Source: Kiritimatiellia bacterium (GTDB taxonomy: Bacteria > Verrucomicrobiota > Kiritimatiellia > RFP12 > DVOR01). Taken from it: DNA of 64,000 nucleotides. A program made the position numbers and the translations under genes. The notes under the pieces were generated by a model that made no database searches, was not told the DNA's origin, and was given only the letters and a program-made list of their open reading frames with translations. Shown in pieces: positions 15,445 to 25,698 of the stretch. The DNA is taken from positions 1-64,000 of the forward strand of contig JAFYWN010000012.1 in assembly GCA_017558005.1 (NCBI GenBank), read 5' to 3'. Each line of letters begins with the position of its first letter. Position 1 is the first letter of the stretch.

Positions 15445-16841
15445 AAACGCCCGTTCCCGCAATTCTGCTCATGCTCCTGTGCGGTTGTGCAGCGGTAGGA
15501 CCCGATGCGCAGCTTCCCGAAGCACCGACAGCAGAGCAGCTCTTCGCCACTGAAAATGGCCTTGAAGCTGATAATTTGGCGCACTGGTGGCGTCAGTTTA
15601 ATGACCCTGTGCTCGTCGAACTCGTCGAGCAAGGTCTCGCGACGGCACCCTCGATAGATGCCGCACTCGCCCGTCTGCGGGCCGCTCGTGCAGAACGTGA
15701 AAGCGTGGATGCGACCTTCTATCCGCAGTTCTCCGCCGACGGCTCATACCGTTGGAGCAGATCGTGGGGCGCGCATGACTCGGACGGGTGGAATCGCAAC
15801 CTCTCGGCCTCGGTCGGCGCCTCGTGGGAGATTGACATCTTTGGCGGATTGCGTCGCAGTGCCGAACGTGCGGAAGCCCAAGAGGCTAAGCTCGCCTATA
15901 CCTTGCAAGAAGTGCGCGTCTCACTCGCAGCAGAAATTGCGGCGGCCTATGTGGCGGTGCGCCGTTATGAAGGTCAGGTCGCCATTGCAGAGGCCAACCT
16001 CGCGCTGCAAGAGCGCAATGTGGAATTGGTCAAGAAGCGCCATGTGAGCGGCGATGTGATCCGTTATGATGTGGTCTCTGCTGAGGCACAGGCGGCCCGT
16101 ACGCGCGCCTCCCTGCCGCAGCACCGCAAGAACCTGATGGATGCGGCGTTGCGCTTGGACTGGCTCACGGGTAATCCGCCCTACACCTTTAAGGCGCGCT
16201 TGACCGAAACACAGGATGTGATGCATCTGCCCGAGATGCCCCCCAAGACGTTGCCCGCCGAACTCTTACGTCGCCGTGCGGATATCCGCATTGCAGAGTC
16301 CGACATTTTGGCGCAGACAGCGGCCATCGGTGTGGCAGAGGCTGAGCTCTATCCGAAGTTTAGCATCAGCGGTACGATTGGGCTCTCCTCGCCCGATTTG
16401 TCCCCGTGGGACTCCTACACGAGAGAGATTGGCTTCGGGCCGTCATTCCGTTGGAACCTCTTTGGTTTCGGGTATTGGCGTCGTCGCGTGGAGGCGGCAA
16501 AGGCAACATTGGAGGCAACGGTGGCGGATTACCGCGATGCGGTATTAGACGCCTATCGTGAAACCGAGGCAGCCTGGATCGCCTATCACCGCGAACTCGA
16601 ACGCACCCATCCGCTCTTGGATGCCGAACGCTTCTGTCGTGAAGCCCTGCAGATCGCAGAGAAGCGGTATGAGTTCGGTGATATCACCATTGATGATGTC
16701 ATCACGCAACAAGGTCTCCTCCTCTCAGCACAAGAGAACCTGGTGGCCCATCGCGCGCAACTCTTTGACAACGCCATCACGCTCTACCGTACCCTCGGAG
16801 GCGGATGGACCGATGAAACGTCCGAATCACCTTCAAATTAA
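15441..16841 (+). CDS. outer-membrane efflux lipoprotein, NodT/OprM type
   Basis: 466 residues. A lipoprotein signal ends LLCGC, with Cys16 as the lipidated residue. The chain then shows the duplicated TolC-like pattern of the NodT family: [18 protein letters not shown] near 48, [18 protein letters not shown], and in the second half [34 protein letters not shown] and [15 protein letters not shown] at the end. It should form the outer-membrane channel of a tripartite efflux pump. No membrane-fusion protein or RND/MFS pump is adjacent, so its partner is unknown. Confidence 0.9.
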   Translation: MKTPVPAILLMLLCGCAAVGPDAQLPEAPTAEQLFATENGLEADNLAHWWRQFNDPVLVELVEQGLATAPSIDAALARLRAARAERESVDATFYPQFSADGSYRWSRSWGAHDSDGWNRNLSASVGASWEIDIFGGLRRSAERAEAQEAKLAYTLQEVRVSLAAEIAAAYVAVRRYEGQVAIAEANLALQERNVELVKKRHVSGDVIRYDVVSAEAQAARTRASLPQHRKNLMDAALRLDWLTGNPPYTFKARLTETQDVMHLPEMPPKTLPAELLRRRADIRIAESDILAQTAAIGVAEAELYPKFSISGTIGLSSPDLSPWDSYTREIGFGPSFRWNLFGFGYWRRRVEAAKATLEATVADYRDAVLDAYRETEAAWIAYHRELERTHPLLDAERFCREALQIAEKRYEFGDITIDDVITQQGLLLSAQENLVAHRAQLFDNAITLYRTLGGGWTDETSESPSN

Positions 16842-16854
16842 CTAAAAAAATAAT

Positions 16855-16883
16855 TTGATTGTGAAAAAGTGACTTGCTAAAAT
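16855..16883 (+). promoter_or_regulatory. promoter of gdhA
   Basis: TTGATT (16855-16860), 17-bp spacer, TAAAAT (16878-16883). The transcript would start about 60 bp before the gdhA ATG. Confidence 0.7.
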
Positions 16884-16948
16884 ACGTGACCGGTTTCTAT
16901 CACATTTTATAGAAGCATTTTAGATTCAAAAAGCGAAAGGCAAACAAC

Positions 16949-18286
16949 ATGAATCCATATGTCGCCCGCGTCCTTGAAGAGACCATCGCAAAGAATGGTC
17001 ATGAGAAGGAATTCATTCAGGCCGTTACCGAAGTGCTTGAATCCCTTGAAGCCGTTATCGAAGCTAATCCTAAGTACGAAAAGAACGCCATTCTCGAACG
17101 TATTGTTGAACCTGAACGCGTGGTGCAGTTCCGTGTGCCGTGGATTGACGATCAGGGCAACTATCGCGTGAACCGCGGTTTCCGTGTGCAGTTCAACTCT
17201 GCCATCGGTCCTTACAAAGGCGGTCTCCGCTTCCACCCGTCCGTGACGATGGGCGGTTTGAAGTTCCTCGGTTTCGAACAGACCTTCAAGAACTCCCTCA
17301 CCACCCTTCCTATGGGCGGCGGTAAGGGCGGCTCTGACTTCAATCCTAAGGGTAAGTCTGACAACGAAGTGATGCGCTTCTGCCAGAGCTTCATGACCGA
17401 ACTCGCCAAGCACATCGGCGCTGACACGGACGTGCCCGCTGGTGACATCGGCGTGGGCGCTCGTGAAGTGGGTTACCTCTTCGGTCAGTACAAGCGCCTC
17501 CGCAATGAATTCGTGGGCGTGCTCACCGGTAAGGGTCGTCCCTTCGGTGGTTCTTTGATCCGCCCTGAAGCAACCGGCTACGGCACGGTCTACTTCGCTC
17601 AGTACATGCTCGAAAAGCTCGGCCAGGACATCAAGGGCAAGACGGTCGCCCTCTCTGGCTTCGGCAACGTGGCATGGGGTGCTGCTGAAAAGCTCGTCCA
17701 GCTCGGCGCTAAGGTCGTGGCCATCTCTGGTCCTGACGGCTACATCTATGATGAAAAGGGCATGACGCAGGAAGGCGTCGATTACATGCTCGAACTCCGC
17801 GCCTCCAACAACGACGTGGTCGAACCCTACGCAGAAAAGTTCGGCGCTAAATTCGTCAAGGGCCGCAAGCCTTGGGAAGTCAAGTGCGACATCGCATTCC
17901 CCTGCGCTATCCAGAACGAACTCAACGAAGAAGACGCAAAGACCCTCGTGGCCAATGGTTGCATCATGGTGGTGGAAACCTCCAACATGGGTTGCACCGC
18001 TGAAGCCGTGAAGTACCTCAATGGTCGCGTGGCATTCGCTCCTGGTAAGGCTGCAAACGCTGGTGGCGTGGCTGTGTCCGGTCTCGAAATGAGCCAGAAC
18101 TCCATGCGCCTCTCTTGGTCTGCCGCTGAAGTGGACGCCAAGCTCAAGGATATCATGAAGGCTATCCATGACAGCGCTTATGACACCGCAGAAAAGTATG
18201 GCCGCAAGGGCGACTACGTCTTCGGTGCAAACGTGGCGGGCTTTGAAAAGGTCGCTGAAGCAATGATCGCTCAGGGTCACTGCTAA
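16949..18286 (+). CDS. gdhA: NADP-type glutamate dehydrogenase
   Basis: 445 residues, typical for the hexameric bacterial enzyme. It interconverts 2-oxoglutarate plus ammonia and glutamate. Visible motifs are GPYKGGLRFHPSVTMGGLKF, LPMGGGKGGSDFNPKGKSD with catalytic Lys, PAGDIGVGAREVGYLFGQYK, and the dinucleotide-binding ALSGFGNVAWGAAEKL. NADP use is inferred from overall similarity to GdhA. Codon use is biased toward GGT/CGT/AAG codons, suggesting high expression. The gene is single, with its own promoter and a strong terminator. Confidence 0.95.
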   Translation: MNPYVARVLEETIAKNGHEKEFIQAVTEVLESLEAVIEANPKYEKNAILERIVEPERVVQFRVPWIDDQGNYRVNRGFRVQFNSAIGPYKGGLRFHPSVTMGGLKFLGFEQTFKNSLTTLPMGGGKGGSDFNPKGKSDNEVMRFCQSFMTELAKHIGADTDVPAGDIGVGAREVGYLFGQYKRLRNEFVGVLTGKGRPFGGSLIRPEATGYGTVYFAQYMLEKLGQDIKGKTVALSGFGNVAWGAAEKLVQLGAKVVAISGPDGYIYDEKGMTQEGVDYMLELRASNNDVVEPYAEKFGAKFVKGRKPWEVKCDIAFPCAIQNELNEEDAKTLVANGCIMVVETSNMGCTAEAVKYLNGRVAFAPGKAANAGGVAVSGLEMSQNSMRLSWSAAEVDAKLKDIMKAIHDSAYDTAEKYGRKGDYVFGANVAGFEKVAEAMIAQGHC

Positions 18287-18310
18287 TCGTTCCTTAACGG
18301 AGCAACAACA

Positions 18311-18344
18311 ACGAGCCACACAAATTTGTGTGGCTCGTTTTTTA
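18311..18344 (+). terminator. terminator of gdhA
   Basis: Perfect palindrome ACGAGCCACACAAA/TTTGTGTGGCTCGT followed by a T-run. Confidence 0.92.
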
Positions 18345-18422
18345 TTGCCAATGCTGCATTCAGACGTACCAAATAAGAATTATTCCAATTTCTTTCTCTG
18401 CGCTTTTAAGCGCGTTCTATGC

Positions 18423-18428
18423 TATAAT
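18423..18428 (+). promoter_or_regulatory. -10 box of epmA with almost no leader
   Basis: TATAAT ends only 8 bp before the ATG at 18437. Transcription would start at or within a couple of bases of the start codon, so the mRNA is likely leaderless or nearly so. No clear -35 hexamer is seen. Confidence 0.55.
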
Positions 18429-18436
18429 TTGAGGGT

Positions 18437-19306
18437 ATGAATGACTCTGGAATCATAGACCTTCACCTCTTGCAACGCCGCGCCGCCATTGTGCGTACGA
18501 TTCGCGCCTTTTTTGATGGGCGTGGCTTCTGTGAGGTAGAGACGCCGGTACGCATTCCTGCGCCGGCAAATGAGGCTTTTTTGGAACCGCCTCCCGCAGG
18601 AAAGGAGCGTTGGCTCCGTACGTCGCCTGAATTGCACATGAAACGTCTCTTGGCTGCGGGCGCAGGGAAGATTTACCAAATGGGGCCGTGTTTTCGTGAA
18701 GCGGAACTCGGACGGCGGCATAATCCCGAATTTACCATGTTGGAATGGTATCGTCCGAATGAGGGAATTGCCACGTTGTATAACGACGTGGCGGCACTAG
18801 TCTCTGAAGTGATGGGTGCCCCCCTCACGCCGCAGGTGATTCCAGTCGCAACGATTTACCGTGAGGTGGCGGGATGGGATCCCTTGGAAGCTTGGGATGA
18901 AGATCGCTTTGACGAGGATATGGCGCTCAAGATTGAGCCCGCCTTACCGCAGACGGGGCTCGTCTATCTGGTGGACTACCCTGCCCCCGCGGCGGCACTC
19001 GCCCGACTGAACCCAAAAGATCCGCGCGTGGCAGAACGGTTTGAAGCCTATCTCAATGGGATTGAAATCGCCAATGGCTACGGAGAATTAACCGATGCCA
19101 CGGAACAACGCCAACGTTTTGAAGCGACCATCGCAATGCGACAGGCACGCGGTTTGCCGACCTATCCATTGGACGAGCCCTTCCTTAAGGCCCTCCCCGC
19201 GATGCCCCCAACGGCGGGAATCGCACTGGGCATTGACCGACTGGTAATGCTCGCCTGCGGCAAATCCAACCTCGCCGAGGTGCGCCCCTTCTGTGAAGTG
19301 CGCTAA
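18437..19306 (+). CDS. epmA: EF-P--(R)-beta-lysine ligase homologue
   Basis: 289 residues with a class II lysyl-tRNA-synthetase catalytic core and no anticodon-binding domain, as in EpmA/PoxA/GenX. Motif 2 region: RWLRTSPELHMKRLL and MGPCFREAELGRRHNPEFTM. Motif 3: GIALGIDRLVML. EpmA attaches beta-lysine to a conserved lysine of elongation factor P, which relieves ribosome stalling at polyproline. EpmB and efp are not in the window. The ATG directly follows a TATAAT box (see promoter entry), with GAGGG just upstream that is too close for a normal Shine-Dalgarno. Confidence 0.9.
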   Translation: MNDSGIIDLHLLQRRAAIVRTIRAFFDGRGFCEVETPVRIPAPANEAFLEPPPAGKERWLRTSPELHMKRLLAAGAGKIYQMGPCFREAELGRRHNPEFTMLEWYRPNEGIATLYNDVAALVSEVMGAPLTPQVIPVATIYREVAGWDPLEAWDEDRFDEDMALKIEPALPQTGLVYLVDYPAPAAALARLNPKDPRVAERFEAYLNGIEIANGYGELTDATEQRQRFEATIAMRQARGLPTYPLDEPFLKALPAMPPTAGIALGIDRLVMLACGKSNLAEVRPFCEVR

Positions 19307-19342
19307 GCACTAAACCCTTTGAATGGAAATAAGGACGCAGTT

Positions 19343-22210
19343 ATGTCCGGAGATATCTTGATTACCGGTGCGCGTCAGCACAATCTCAAAAATATCAATG
19401 TGCGCATTCCGCGCGACTCCCTGACGGTGATTACAGGTCTGTCGGGGTCGGGCAAGAGTTCGCTCGCCTTTGACACGCTCTATGCCGAGGGACAACGTCG
19501 CTACGTGGAGAGCCTCTCTGCCTATGCGCGGCAGTTCCTTGACCAACTCCAAAAGCCGGATGTGGAACACATTGAGGGCCTCTCGCCCGCCATTGCGATT
19601 GAACAACGCGCCAGTGGCAGTAATCCCCGTTCAATTGTGGCGACGGTCACGGAGATTCACGACTATCTGCGTCTTTTGTGGGGTAATATCGCCCACGCTC
19701 ACTGCCCGAAGTGTGGTAAGGCGGTGCATCCGCAAAGTGCCGAACAGATTGTTGACCGCATTGAACGCCTCCCCGAGGGCACCAAGCTCATCCTCTTCGC
19801 GCCCGTGGTGAGAGGACGCAAGGGACGCCATGATGAGGTGCGCACGCAACTCCAACGTCAGGGTTATGTCCGCGCTCGTGTGGATGGTGCAATCATTGAT
19901 ATTGAATCCGAGTGGCCAGAGCTCGACAAGAAGTGTCCGCACCGCATTGATGCAGTGATTGACCGCTTGGTCTTAAAGCCAGGTTTGCGGAGTCGCATTA
20001 CCGATAGCGTGGAACAAGCCCTGCGTGCCGCTGATGGGCTCATTGAGGTCTCGGTGGTAGGCGGTGAATCAACCCTCTACTCTGAAAAGAATGCTTGCGC
20101 AGATTGTGGAATTAGCTTTGAGGCATTGAAGCCACGGAGCTTCTCCTTTAACTCACCCTATGGGGCGTGCGCCAAGTGTTCGGGGCTCGGTGCACTGATG
20201 GTCTTCGATGAAGAGTTGGTCGTGCCAGATAAGACCAAGCCTCTCCGCGAGGCAATTGTCGGGTGGCGACGAGGCGGTCATCATCTTTTGATGTACTACA
20301 ATTGGCTCCTCAATGCCTTTGCAGAGAATCGCGGCATTGATATCGAGACGCCCTTCTGCGATTTGCCCGCAAAGTTTCGTGATGAATTGATGCACGGCAC
20401 TGGGGATGAACCGGTGGAATTGGTCTATTACCTCAAAGGAGTCCGCAATACGACGGATAAACCCTTTGAGGGGGTCTTGCCCAATCTGCAACGTCGTTAT
20501 GCCGAAAGTGATAATGACGACACGCGCGAGACACTCTCGCAATTCCTCGCCCCTGAGACATGCCCTGAGTGCAAGGGAAAACGTCTGCGACCCGAGAGCC
20601 GTGTGGCGACTGTGGGGGGACGCACCTTGCCCGACATTATGGCGCTCCCCGCGCGAGATGCGCTCGCCTTCTTTAATGCCTTAGCCGAGAAGACACCCGC
20701 AGAGGCGGATGAGATTGTTCCCGAACCTTTGGCGGAACACGAACAGACGGTGGCGGCGGATATTTTGAAGGAAATCCGCAGACGTCTGGGCTTTTTGGTG
20801 GATGTGGGATTGGATTATCTCTCGTTGGAACGTGAAAGTTCGACACTCTCGGGCGGCGAGATGCAGCGTATCCGTTTGGCCTCGCAGATTGGCAGTGGCT
20901 TGGTGGGCGTGCTGTATGTCCTGGATGAGCCGACCATTGGGTTGCACCCGCGTGATAATGAGCGCCTGATTAACATGTTGCACCGTTTGCAACAACGTGG
21001 CAACACGGTGGTCGTGGTGGAGCATGACGAGGAGATGATTCGGCGCGCCGATTACATCATTGATATCGGGCCAGGCGCAGGGGTGCACGGCGGGGACGTC
21101 GTCTACCAAGGGCCTGCGCAAGGGTTATTGGACTGTCCGCACTCGCTCACGGCAGATTATCTCACAGGACGCAAGTGCGTGCCGCTCCCTAAGCGCATCA
21201 AGCCGAGCGCAAAGTGGTTGGCCCTCGAGGGATGTTCGCAGAATAATCTCAAGCAACTCTCGGTCAAGATCCCCTTAGGGTGTCTCGTCTGCGTGACGGG
21301 CGTCTCGGGTTCGGGGAAGTCGACCTTAGTAGACAACATCCTCAAGCGCGCCCTCGCCCACCATTTACATGGTTCGCGTGAAAAGCCTGGGGCGTACAAG
21401 AAGATTACGGGGCTGAAGCATTTGGACAAGATGATTGAGATTGATCAATCGCCAATCGGCCGCACGCCGCGTTCAAATCCTGTGACGTACACAGGGTGTT
21501 TTACTGCAATCCGTGAACTCTTTGCCCAAACACCCGCCGCAAAGATGCGCGGCTATAAGCCTGGACGGTTCTCATTCAACGTCAAAGGTGGGCGTTGCGA
21601 GGTTTGCCAGGGCGACGGCATGAAGCGCCTTGAGATGCACTTTTTGCCCGATGTCTACGTTCCCTGCGAACAGTGCAATGGTTCGCGTTATAACCGTGAG
21701 ACCTTAGAGGTGCGCTACAAGGGTAAAAACATCGACGATGTGCTCAATATGACCATCGACGAGGCGCTTGAATTCTTCCACGATATCCCGCCCATCGCCA
21801 ATAAGCTCGCCACCCTCTCCGAGGTGGGGCTGGGTTATATCCGCTTGGGACAGTCGGCCACCACCTTCTCGGGGGGCGAGGCGCAACGTATTAAGTTGGC
21901 CACAGAACTCTCCAAGCGCGCCACCGGCAAGACGCTCTACATCCTGGACGAACCCACCACGGGTCTGCACTTCGCGGACGTGCACAAACTCTTAACCCTG
22001 CTCCAACGGTTGCGCGATCAGGGCAATACAATTGTGGTAATTGAACACAATTTGGACATCATTAAATCTGCGGACTGGATTCTGGATCTTGGCCCAGAGG
22101 GAGGCGACCGTGGGGGCACATTGGTGGCCTCTGGCACACCCGAAGAGGTGGCTCAAGTCGCCCACTCCTTCACTGGACAAGCCCTCAAGCCGCTCTTACG
22201 CGCGCCCTAA
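19343..22210 (+). CDS. uvrA: excinuclease ABC subunit A
   Basis: 955 residues, full length. UvrA is the damage-recognition ATPase of nucleotide excision repair. Two ABC modules are visible: [14 protein letters not shown] near 33 with [15 protein letters not shown], and [14 protein letters not shown] near 655 with [15 protein letters not shown]. Zinc-binding cysteine pairs are present ([41 protein letters not shown]). The ATG at 19343 has AAGGA at good spacing. An in-frame TTG 24 bp upstream is less likely. It starts 36 bp after epmA and may share its transcript. Confidence 0.97.
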   Translation: MSGDILITGARQHNLKNINVRIPRDSLTVITGLSGSGKSSLAFDTLYAEGQRRYVESLSAYARQFLDQLQKPDVEHIEGLSPAIAIEQRASGSNPRSIVATVTEIHDYLRLLWGNIAHAHCPKCGKAVHPQSAEQIVDRIERLPEGTKLILFAPVVRGRKGRHDEVRTQLQRQGYVRARVDGAIIDIESEWPELDKKCPHRIDAVIDRLVLKPGLRSRITDSVEQALRAADGLIEVSVVGGESTLYSEKNACADCGISFEALKPRSFSFNSPYGACAKCSGLGALMVFDEELVVPDKTKPLREAIVGWRRGGHHLLMYYNWLLNAFAENRGIDIETPFCDLPAKFRDELMHGTGDEPVELVYYLKGVRNTTDKPFEGVLPNLQRRYAESDNDDTRETLSQFLAPETCPECKGKRLRPESRVATVGGRTLPDIMALPARDALAFFNALAEKTPAEADEIVPEPLAEHEQTVAADILKEIRRRLGFLVDVGLDYLSLERESSTLSGGEMQRIRLASQIGSGLVGVLYVLDEPTIGLHPRDNERLINMLHRLQQRGNTVVVVEHDEEMIRRADYIIDIGPGAGVHGGDVVYQGPAQGLLDCPHSLTADYLTGRKCVPLPKRIKPSAKWLALEGCSQNNLKQLSVKIPLGCLVCVTGVSGSGKSTLVDNILKRALAHHLHGSREKPGAYKKITGLKHLDKMIEIDQSPIGRTPRSNPVTYTGCFTAIRELFAQTPAAKMRGYKPGRFSFNVKGGRCEVCQGDGMKRLEMHFLPDVYVPCEQCNGSRYNRETLEVRYKGKNIDDVLNMTIDEALEFFHDIPPIANKLATLSEVGLGYIRLGQSATTFSGGEAQRIKLATELSKRATGKTLYILDEPTTGLHFADVHKLLTLLQRLRDQGNTIVVIEHNLDIIKSADWILDLGPEGGDRGGTLVASGTPEEVAQVAHSFTGQALKPLLRAP

Positions 22211-22266
22211 CCCACGCGCCTTCCGCACTCCACGCTTTTCATTCACCCTTACAGGAGAAGTTTCAA

Positions 22267-23433
22267 ATGAATCCCTTTATTTACGACATCCCCACACGCG
22301 TCTACTTTGGCGAGAACCAACTCCACCACTTGGGCAAAGAAGTGGCGGCTTACGGCAAACGTGTGTTGCTCACCTACGGTGGCGGCTCCATTAAGAAGAT
22401 TGGCCTCTATGATGCCATTCGCGCCGAATTGGATAAGGCGGGCATGGAGGTCTATGAACTCGCGGGCATTGCCCCGAATCCACGCATTGATTCGGTGCGC
22501 GCGGGGGCAAACCTCTGTAAGGAAAAGCAGATTGATGTCATCCTCGCCGTGGGAGGTGGCTCCACCTTGGACGCAGCGAAGTTTATGGCGGCTGGAGCCT
22601 ATGTGGACCACGATCCGTGGGAATTTTTTAGTTCAAATGCGCCGATTGAGAAGGCGCTTCCCTTGATTACAGTGTTGACACTCTCGGCAACGGGTTCGGA
22701 AATGGACTGCGGGGGCGTAATCTCAAATCTTGAAACCCAAGATAAACTCGGGCGACTCGCCCCTCCTTTGTTGCCAAAGGTCTCCTTCTTGGACCCAACG
22801 GTCACCTACTCTGTCAGCCCCTATCAGACGGCGTGTGGCGCGGCAGATATTCTTAGCCACATCTTAGAGGTCTATTTCACCACGGAAAAGGATCTCTACA
22901 TGCTCGACTGCTTCATGGAAGGCATGATGAAGACCGTCATCCGTTATACGCCCATCGCGATGAAGGAGCCTACCAATTACGAGGCGCGTGCGAACTTGAT
23001 GTGGACCTCTTCGTGGGCAATTAATGGATTTGTAAACGGCGGCAAGGAGCACGATTGGAGTTGCCACCCGATGGAGCATGAGCTCTCGGCGATTTATGAC
23101 ATCACCCATGGGCTTGGCTTGGCAATCATTACGCCGCGGTGGTTGGAATATTGCTTGGACGAAACCACGGTGGATAAGTATGTGCAATTTGGCGTCAATG
23201 TCTTTGGCATTGATGCGTCGCTTCCGCCGATGACAATCGCACGCGAGGCGATTCAACGTCTTGCCGACTTCCTCTTCAAGACCTTGCAATTGGATGACAC
23301 CTTTACCAAGGTGGGCATTAAGGCTGAGGATATCCCGCACATGGCACGCAAGGCTTGTGGCGGTGGCACGCTTCAGGGATTGAAGCCGCTCGCGCAAGCG
23401 GATATTGAAGCCATCTTCAAGATGTGCATCTAA
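22267..23433 (+). CDS. iron-containing alcohol dehydrogenase (BDH/YqhD-like)
   Basis: 388 residues of the group III metal-dependent alcohol dehydrogenase family. NAD(P)-binding: GGGSIKKIGLYDAI and AVGGGSTLDAAKF. Metal ligands fit ADILSHILE (Asp, His) and HPMEHELSAIYDITHGLGLA (two His). The closest described types are the NADPH-dependent butanol/aldehyde reductases BdhA and YqhD. It would reduce aldehydes during fermentation or detoxify them. AGGAGAAG precedes the ATG. It ends at a terminator shared with the convergent parE gene. Confidence 0.9.
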   Translation: MNPFIYDIPTRVYFGENQLHHLGKEVAAYGKRVLLTYGGGSIKKIGLYDAIRAELDKAGMEVYELAGIAPNPRIDSVRAGANLCKEKQIDVILAVGGGSTLDAAKFMAAGAYVDHDPWEFFSSNAPIEKALPLITVLTLSATGSEMDCGGVISNLETQDKLGRLAPPLLPKVSFLDPTVTYSVSPYQTACGAADILSHILEVYFTTEKDLYMLDCFMEGMMKTVIRYTPIAMKEPTNYEARANLMWTSSWAINGFVNGGKEHDWSCHPMEHELSAIYDITHGLGLAIITPRWLEYCLDETTVDKYVQFGVNVFGIDASLPPMTIAREAIQRLADFLFKTLQLDDTFTKVGIKAEDIPHMARKACGGGTLQGLKPLAQADIEAIFKMCI

Positions 23434-23461
23434 GCGACTATACGCGCTGGCCTTAACAACG

Positions 23462-23495
23462 AAAACGGGCGAAATCACGTGATTTCGCCCGTTTT
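23462..23495. terminator. bidirectional terminator between the alcohol dehydrogenase and parE
   Basis: Perfect inverted repeat AAAACGGGCGAAATCAC/GTGATTTCGCCCGTTTT. It gives a T-run on both strands and lies between two convergent genes. Confidence 0.9.
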
Positions 23496-23525
23496 ATTGC
23501 GTTGCGGAGAGACCGCAAGGCAGGA

Positions 23526-25349
23526 TTAGACGTCGGTATTATCCACCACCAAATTCGAGAGGATGTACTGGCGACGTTCTTGGGTATTCGTGCCCATGAA
23601 GAAGCGCAAGGTTTCCTGGACGTAGACGTCATTGTGAATATTGACGGGCGTCAGGCGGATATTCTCGCCGATAAAATCCTTAAACTCCTTGGCATTAATC
23701 TCACCGAGACCTTTGAATCGGGTGATTTCTGCCTTTGCTCCGCAGGCCTTAATCGCCTTTTCGCGTTCGTCATCATTGTAGCAGTAAAAACTCTGCTTAG
23801 CATTGCGCACACGGAAAAGGGGCGTTTCTAAGATGAACAAACGACCATCTTTAATGATGTGGTCAAAGAAGCGGAGGAAGAAGGTAATTAAGAGGTTGCG
23901 GATGTGCAGACCGTCCACATCAGCATCGGTGGCGAGGACAATCTTGCTATAGCGCAAGGTGTCGGGGGTCTGTTCGATTCCGAGGGTCTTTACCAGGTCA
24001 TAAAATTCTTTATTCTTGTAGATGGCATCGCGCTTGAGGTCGCAGACATTAAGCGGTTTACCGCGCAGTTTAAAGACGGCCTGGGTCTGCGTATCACGCG
24101 CGGTTGCCACCGTACCACCTGCGGACTTACCTTCTACGAGGAAGAGCATGGTGTCTTCGCCCTTACCCTTCAACTTATCGTAGTGCTGCTTGCAGTCAAC
24201 GAGTTCTTCCACGCGCACGGTGCTCTGCTTGGTGCGTTCGCGGACCAACTTCTGGATGCCCTTCAATTCGGCGCGCACCTTGGCGGTCTCTTCAATCTTA
24301 TTGATGAGGCGCTGGGCATCTTCGGGGTGGCGGTGAAGTTCATCTTCCACAATCTTCTTCACTTCAGCCACCAACTCAGCACGGATTTCCGGATTACCGA
24401 GTTTGTTCTTGGTCTGCGATTCAAAGACGGGCTCTTTCAGGCGAATAGCCACCGCCGCAATGATACCATCACGCGCGACGTCACCTTCATAACGCTTCTT
24501 GGCAAATTCCTGCACGCCCTTTAAGAAGCCTTCCTTAAAGGCGGTCAAGTGGGTGCCACCATCATTGGTGTACTGACCATTCACAAAGCTATAGTAGTCT
24601 TCTCCCATGTGGTTGGAGTGGGTGAAGGCAATTTCAAGCTTCTTGGAGCGGAAGCAAATCGGCTCATAGAGTTGCTCCATCGCAGCTTCGGCATTGATTA
24701 AGTCTACCAAGCCTGCTTCGGAACAGAAACTTTCGCCATTCAAATCAATCGTTAAGCCCGCATTCAGATAGGCATACATCTTCAAACGACGCTGCACATG
24801 TTCTTCACGGAAGTTGAATTTCGGGAAAATTTCAATGTCGGGCAGAAATTCGACATAGGTGCCATTGCGTTCTTTGCTCTCGCCTTCGCGGGTATTCACC
24901 AATTTACCACGTTCAAAGGAGGCTTCCACAAACTTACCATCGCGTTGGGAGCGCACTAAAAAGGTTTCAGAGAGGGCGTTCACCGCCTTCGTACCGACGC
25001 CGTTCATACCCACCGAGAATTGGAAGACGTCGTCATTGTATTTACCGCCAGTATTCATCTGGCTAACGCAGTCTATCACCTTCCCCAAAGGAATCCCGCG
25101 ACCATAGTCACGAATCGCGACCTTACCTGTCTTGTAATTCAACTTGATGACAACGCGCTTGCCAAAGCCCATCACAAATTCGTCAATGGCATTGTCTAGG
25201 ACTTCCTTTAAAAGGATATAGATACCATCTTCATACTGCGCGCCATCCCCCTTGCGGCCAATGTACATACCCGTGCGCTGACGGATATGCTCCAACGGAT
25301 CCAATGTTTGAATATTACTTTCGTCGTAGGTTGCCGGATTCTTCGCCAT
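23526..25349 (-). CDS. parE: DNA topoisomerase IV subunit B (ParE/GyrB family)
   Basis: 607 residues. The ATPase domain has EVLDNAIDEFVMG and DYGRGIP, followed by QMNTGGKYNDDVFQFSVG and NGVGTKAVNALS, a ParE-like pattern. The transducer domain follows, then the Toprim domain with ATDADVDGLHIRNLL and the C-terminal RFKGLGEI. Short length without the GyrB insert also favours ParE. One oddity: the Toprim EGDSA motif reads EGKSAGG, with Lys at about residue 408 in place of Asp, while the metal-binding Glu and the DAD residues remain. parC is not adjacent. A TATACT box lies about 30 bp upstream of the ATG. Confidence 0.88.
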   Translation of the reverse strand: MAKNPATYDESNIQTLDPLEHIRQRTGMYIGRKGDGAQYEDGIYILLKEVLDNAIDEFVMGFGKRVVIKLNYKTGKVAIRDYGRGIPLGKVIDCVSQMNTGGKYNDDVFQFSVGMNGVGTKAVNALSETFLVRSQRDGKFVEASFERGKLVNTREGESKERNGTYVEFLPDIEIFPKFNFREEHVQRRLKMYAYLNAGLTIDLNGESFCSEAGLVDLINAEAAMEQLYEPICFRSKKLEIAFTHSNHMGEDYYSFVNGQYTNDGGTHLTAFKEGFLKGVQEFAKKRYEGDVARDGIIAAVAIRLKEPVFESQTKNKLGNPEIRAELVAEVKKIVEDELHRHPEDAQRLINKIEETAKVRAELKGIQKLVRERTKQSTVRVEELVDCKQHYDKLKGKGEDTMLFLVEGKSAGGTVATARDTQTQAVFKLRGKPLNVCDLKRDAIYKNKEFYDLVKTLGIEQTPDTLRYSKIVLATDADVDGLHIRNLLITFFLRFFDHIIKDGRLFILETPLFRVRNAKQSFYCYNDDEREKAIKACGAKAEITRFKGLGEINAKEFKDFIGENIRLTPVNIHNDVYVQETLRFFMGTNTQERRQYILSNLVVDNTDV

Positions 25350-25698
25350 AAAAGCCCCTCTAAATCAAATCGTCGCCGTAGTATATCAAAAAAGCGCATC
25401 TTTAGAAGCGTTGAAATTGCATTACAGACGAGAAATCACAGGAAGTTTCCCCTTCACTTCACGATTCTCACCCCCTCATGCGTCCGTGCATGAATCAATT
25501 TGCATTTCTTACATGGATACGAGCGCCTCAGGGCTCACGCCCTCACGCGTCCGTTGATGAATCAATTACCCTATTTCCGTGCAAAAGAGGGAGACGATAA
25601 CTCGCCCCTTCACGGAGGCAGACTGCTCCCTAAAACCAAAACGGAGCGGCGATGGCCACTCCGTTTTAGGTTACTGCATTTAAGCGTGCAGGATGAGA
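25350..25698. other. intergenic region between parE and carB with direct repeats
   Basis: No gene. It holds the parE promoter region, two 28-bp direct repeats of the form CCTCAYGCGTCCG plus ATGAATCAATT (about 25473-25500 and 25540-25567), and the carB terminator. Confidence 0.6.
25638..25667 (-). terminator. terminator of carB
   Basis: Stem AAAACGGAG/CTCCGTTTT, with a GCGATGGC loop region. It lies 32 bp beyond the carB stop on the minus strand. Confidence 0.75.

Noticed and set aside
16907-18319. 470-residue open frame antisense to gdhA (also long antisense frames over carB, atpD and the debranching enzyme)
   Set aside because: These mirror the codon bias of well-conserved genes on the other strand, have Arg/His-rich low-quality translations and no ribosome-binding site.
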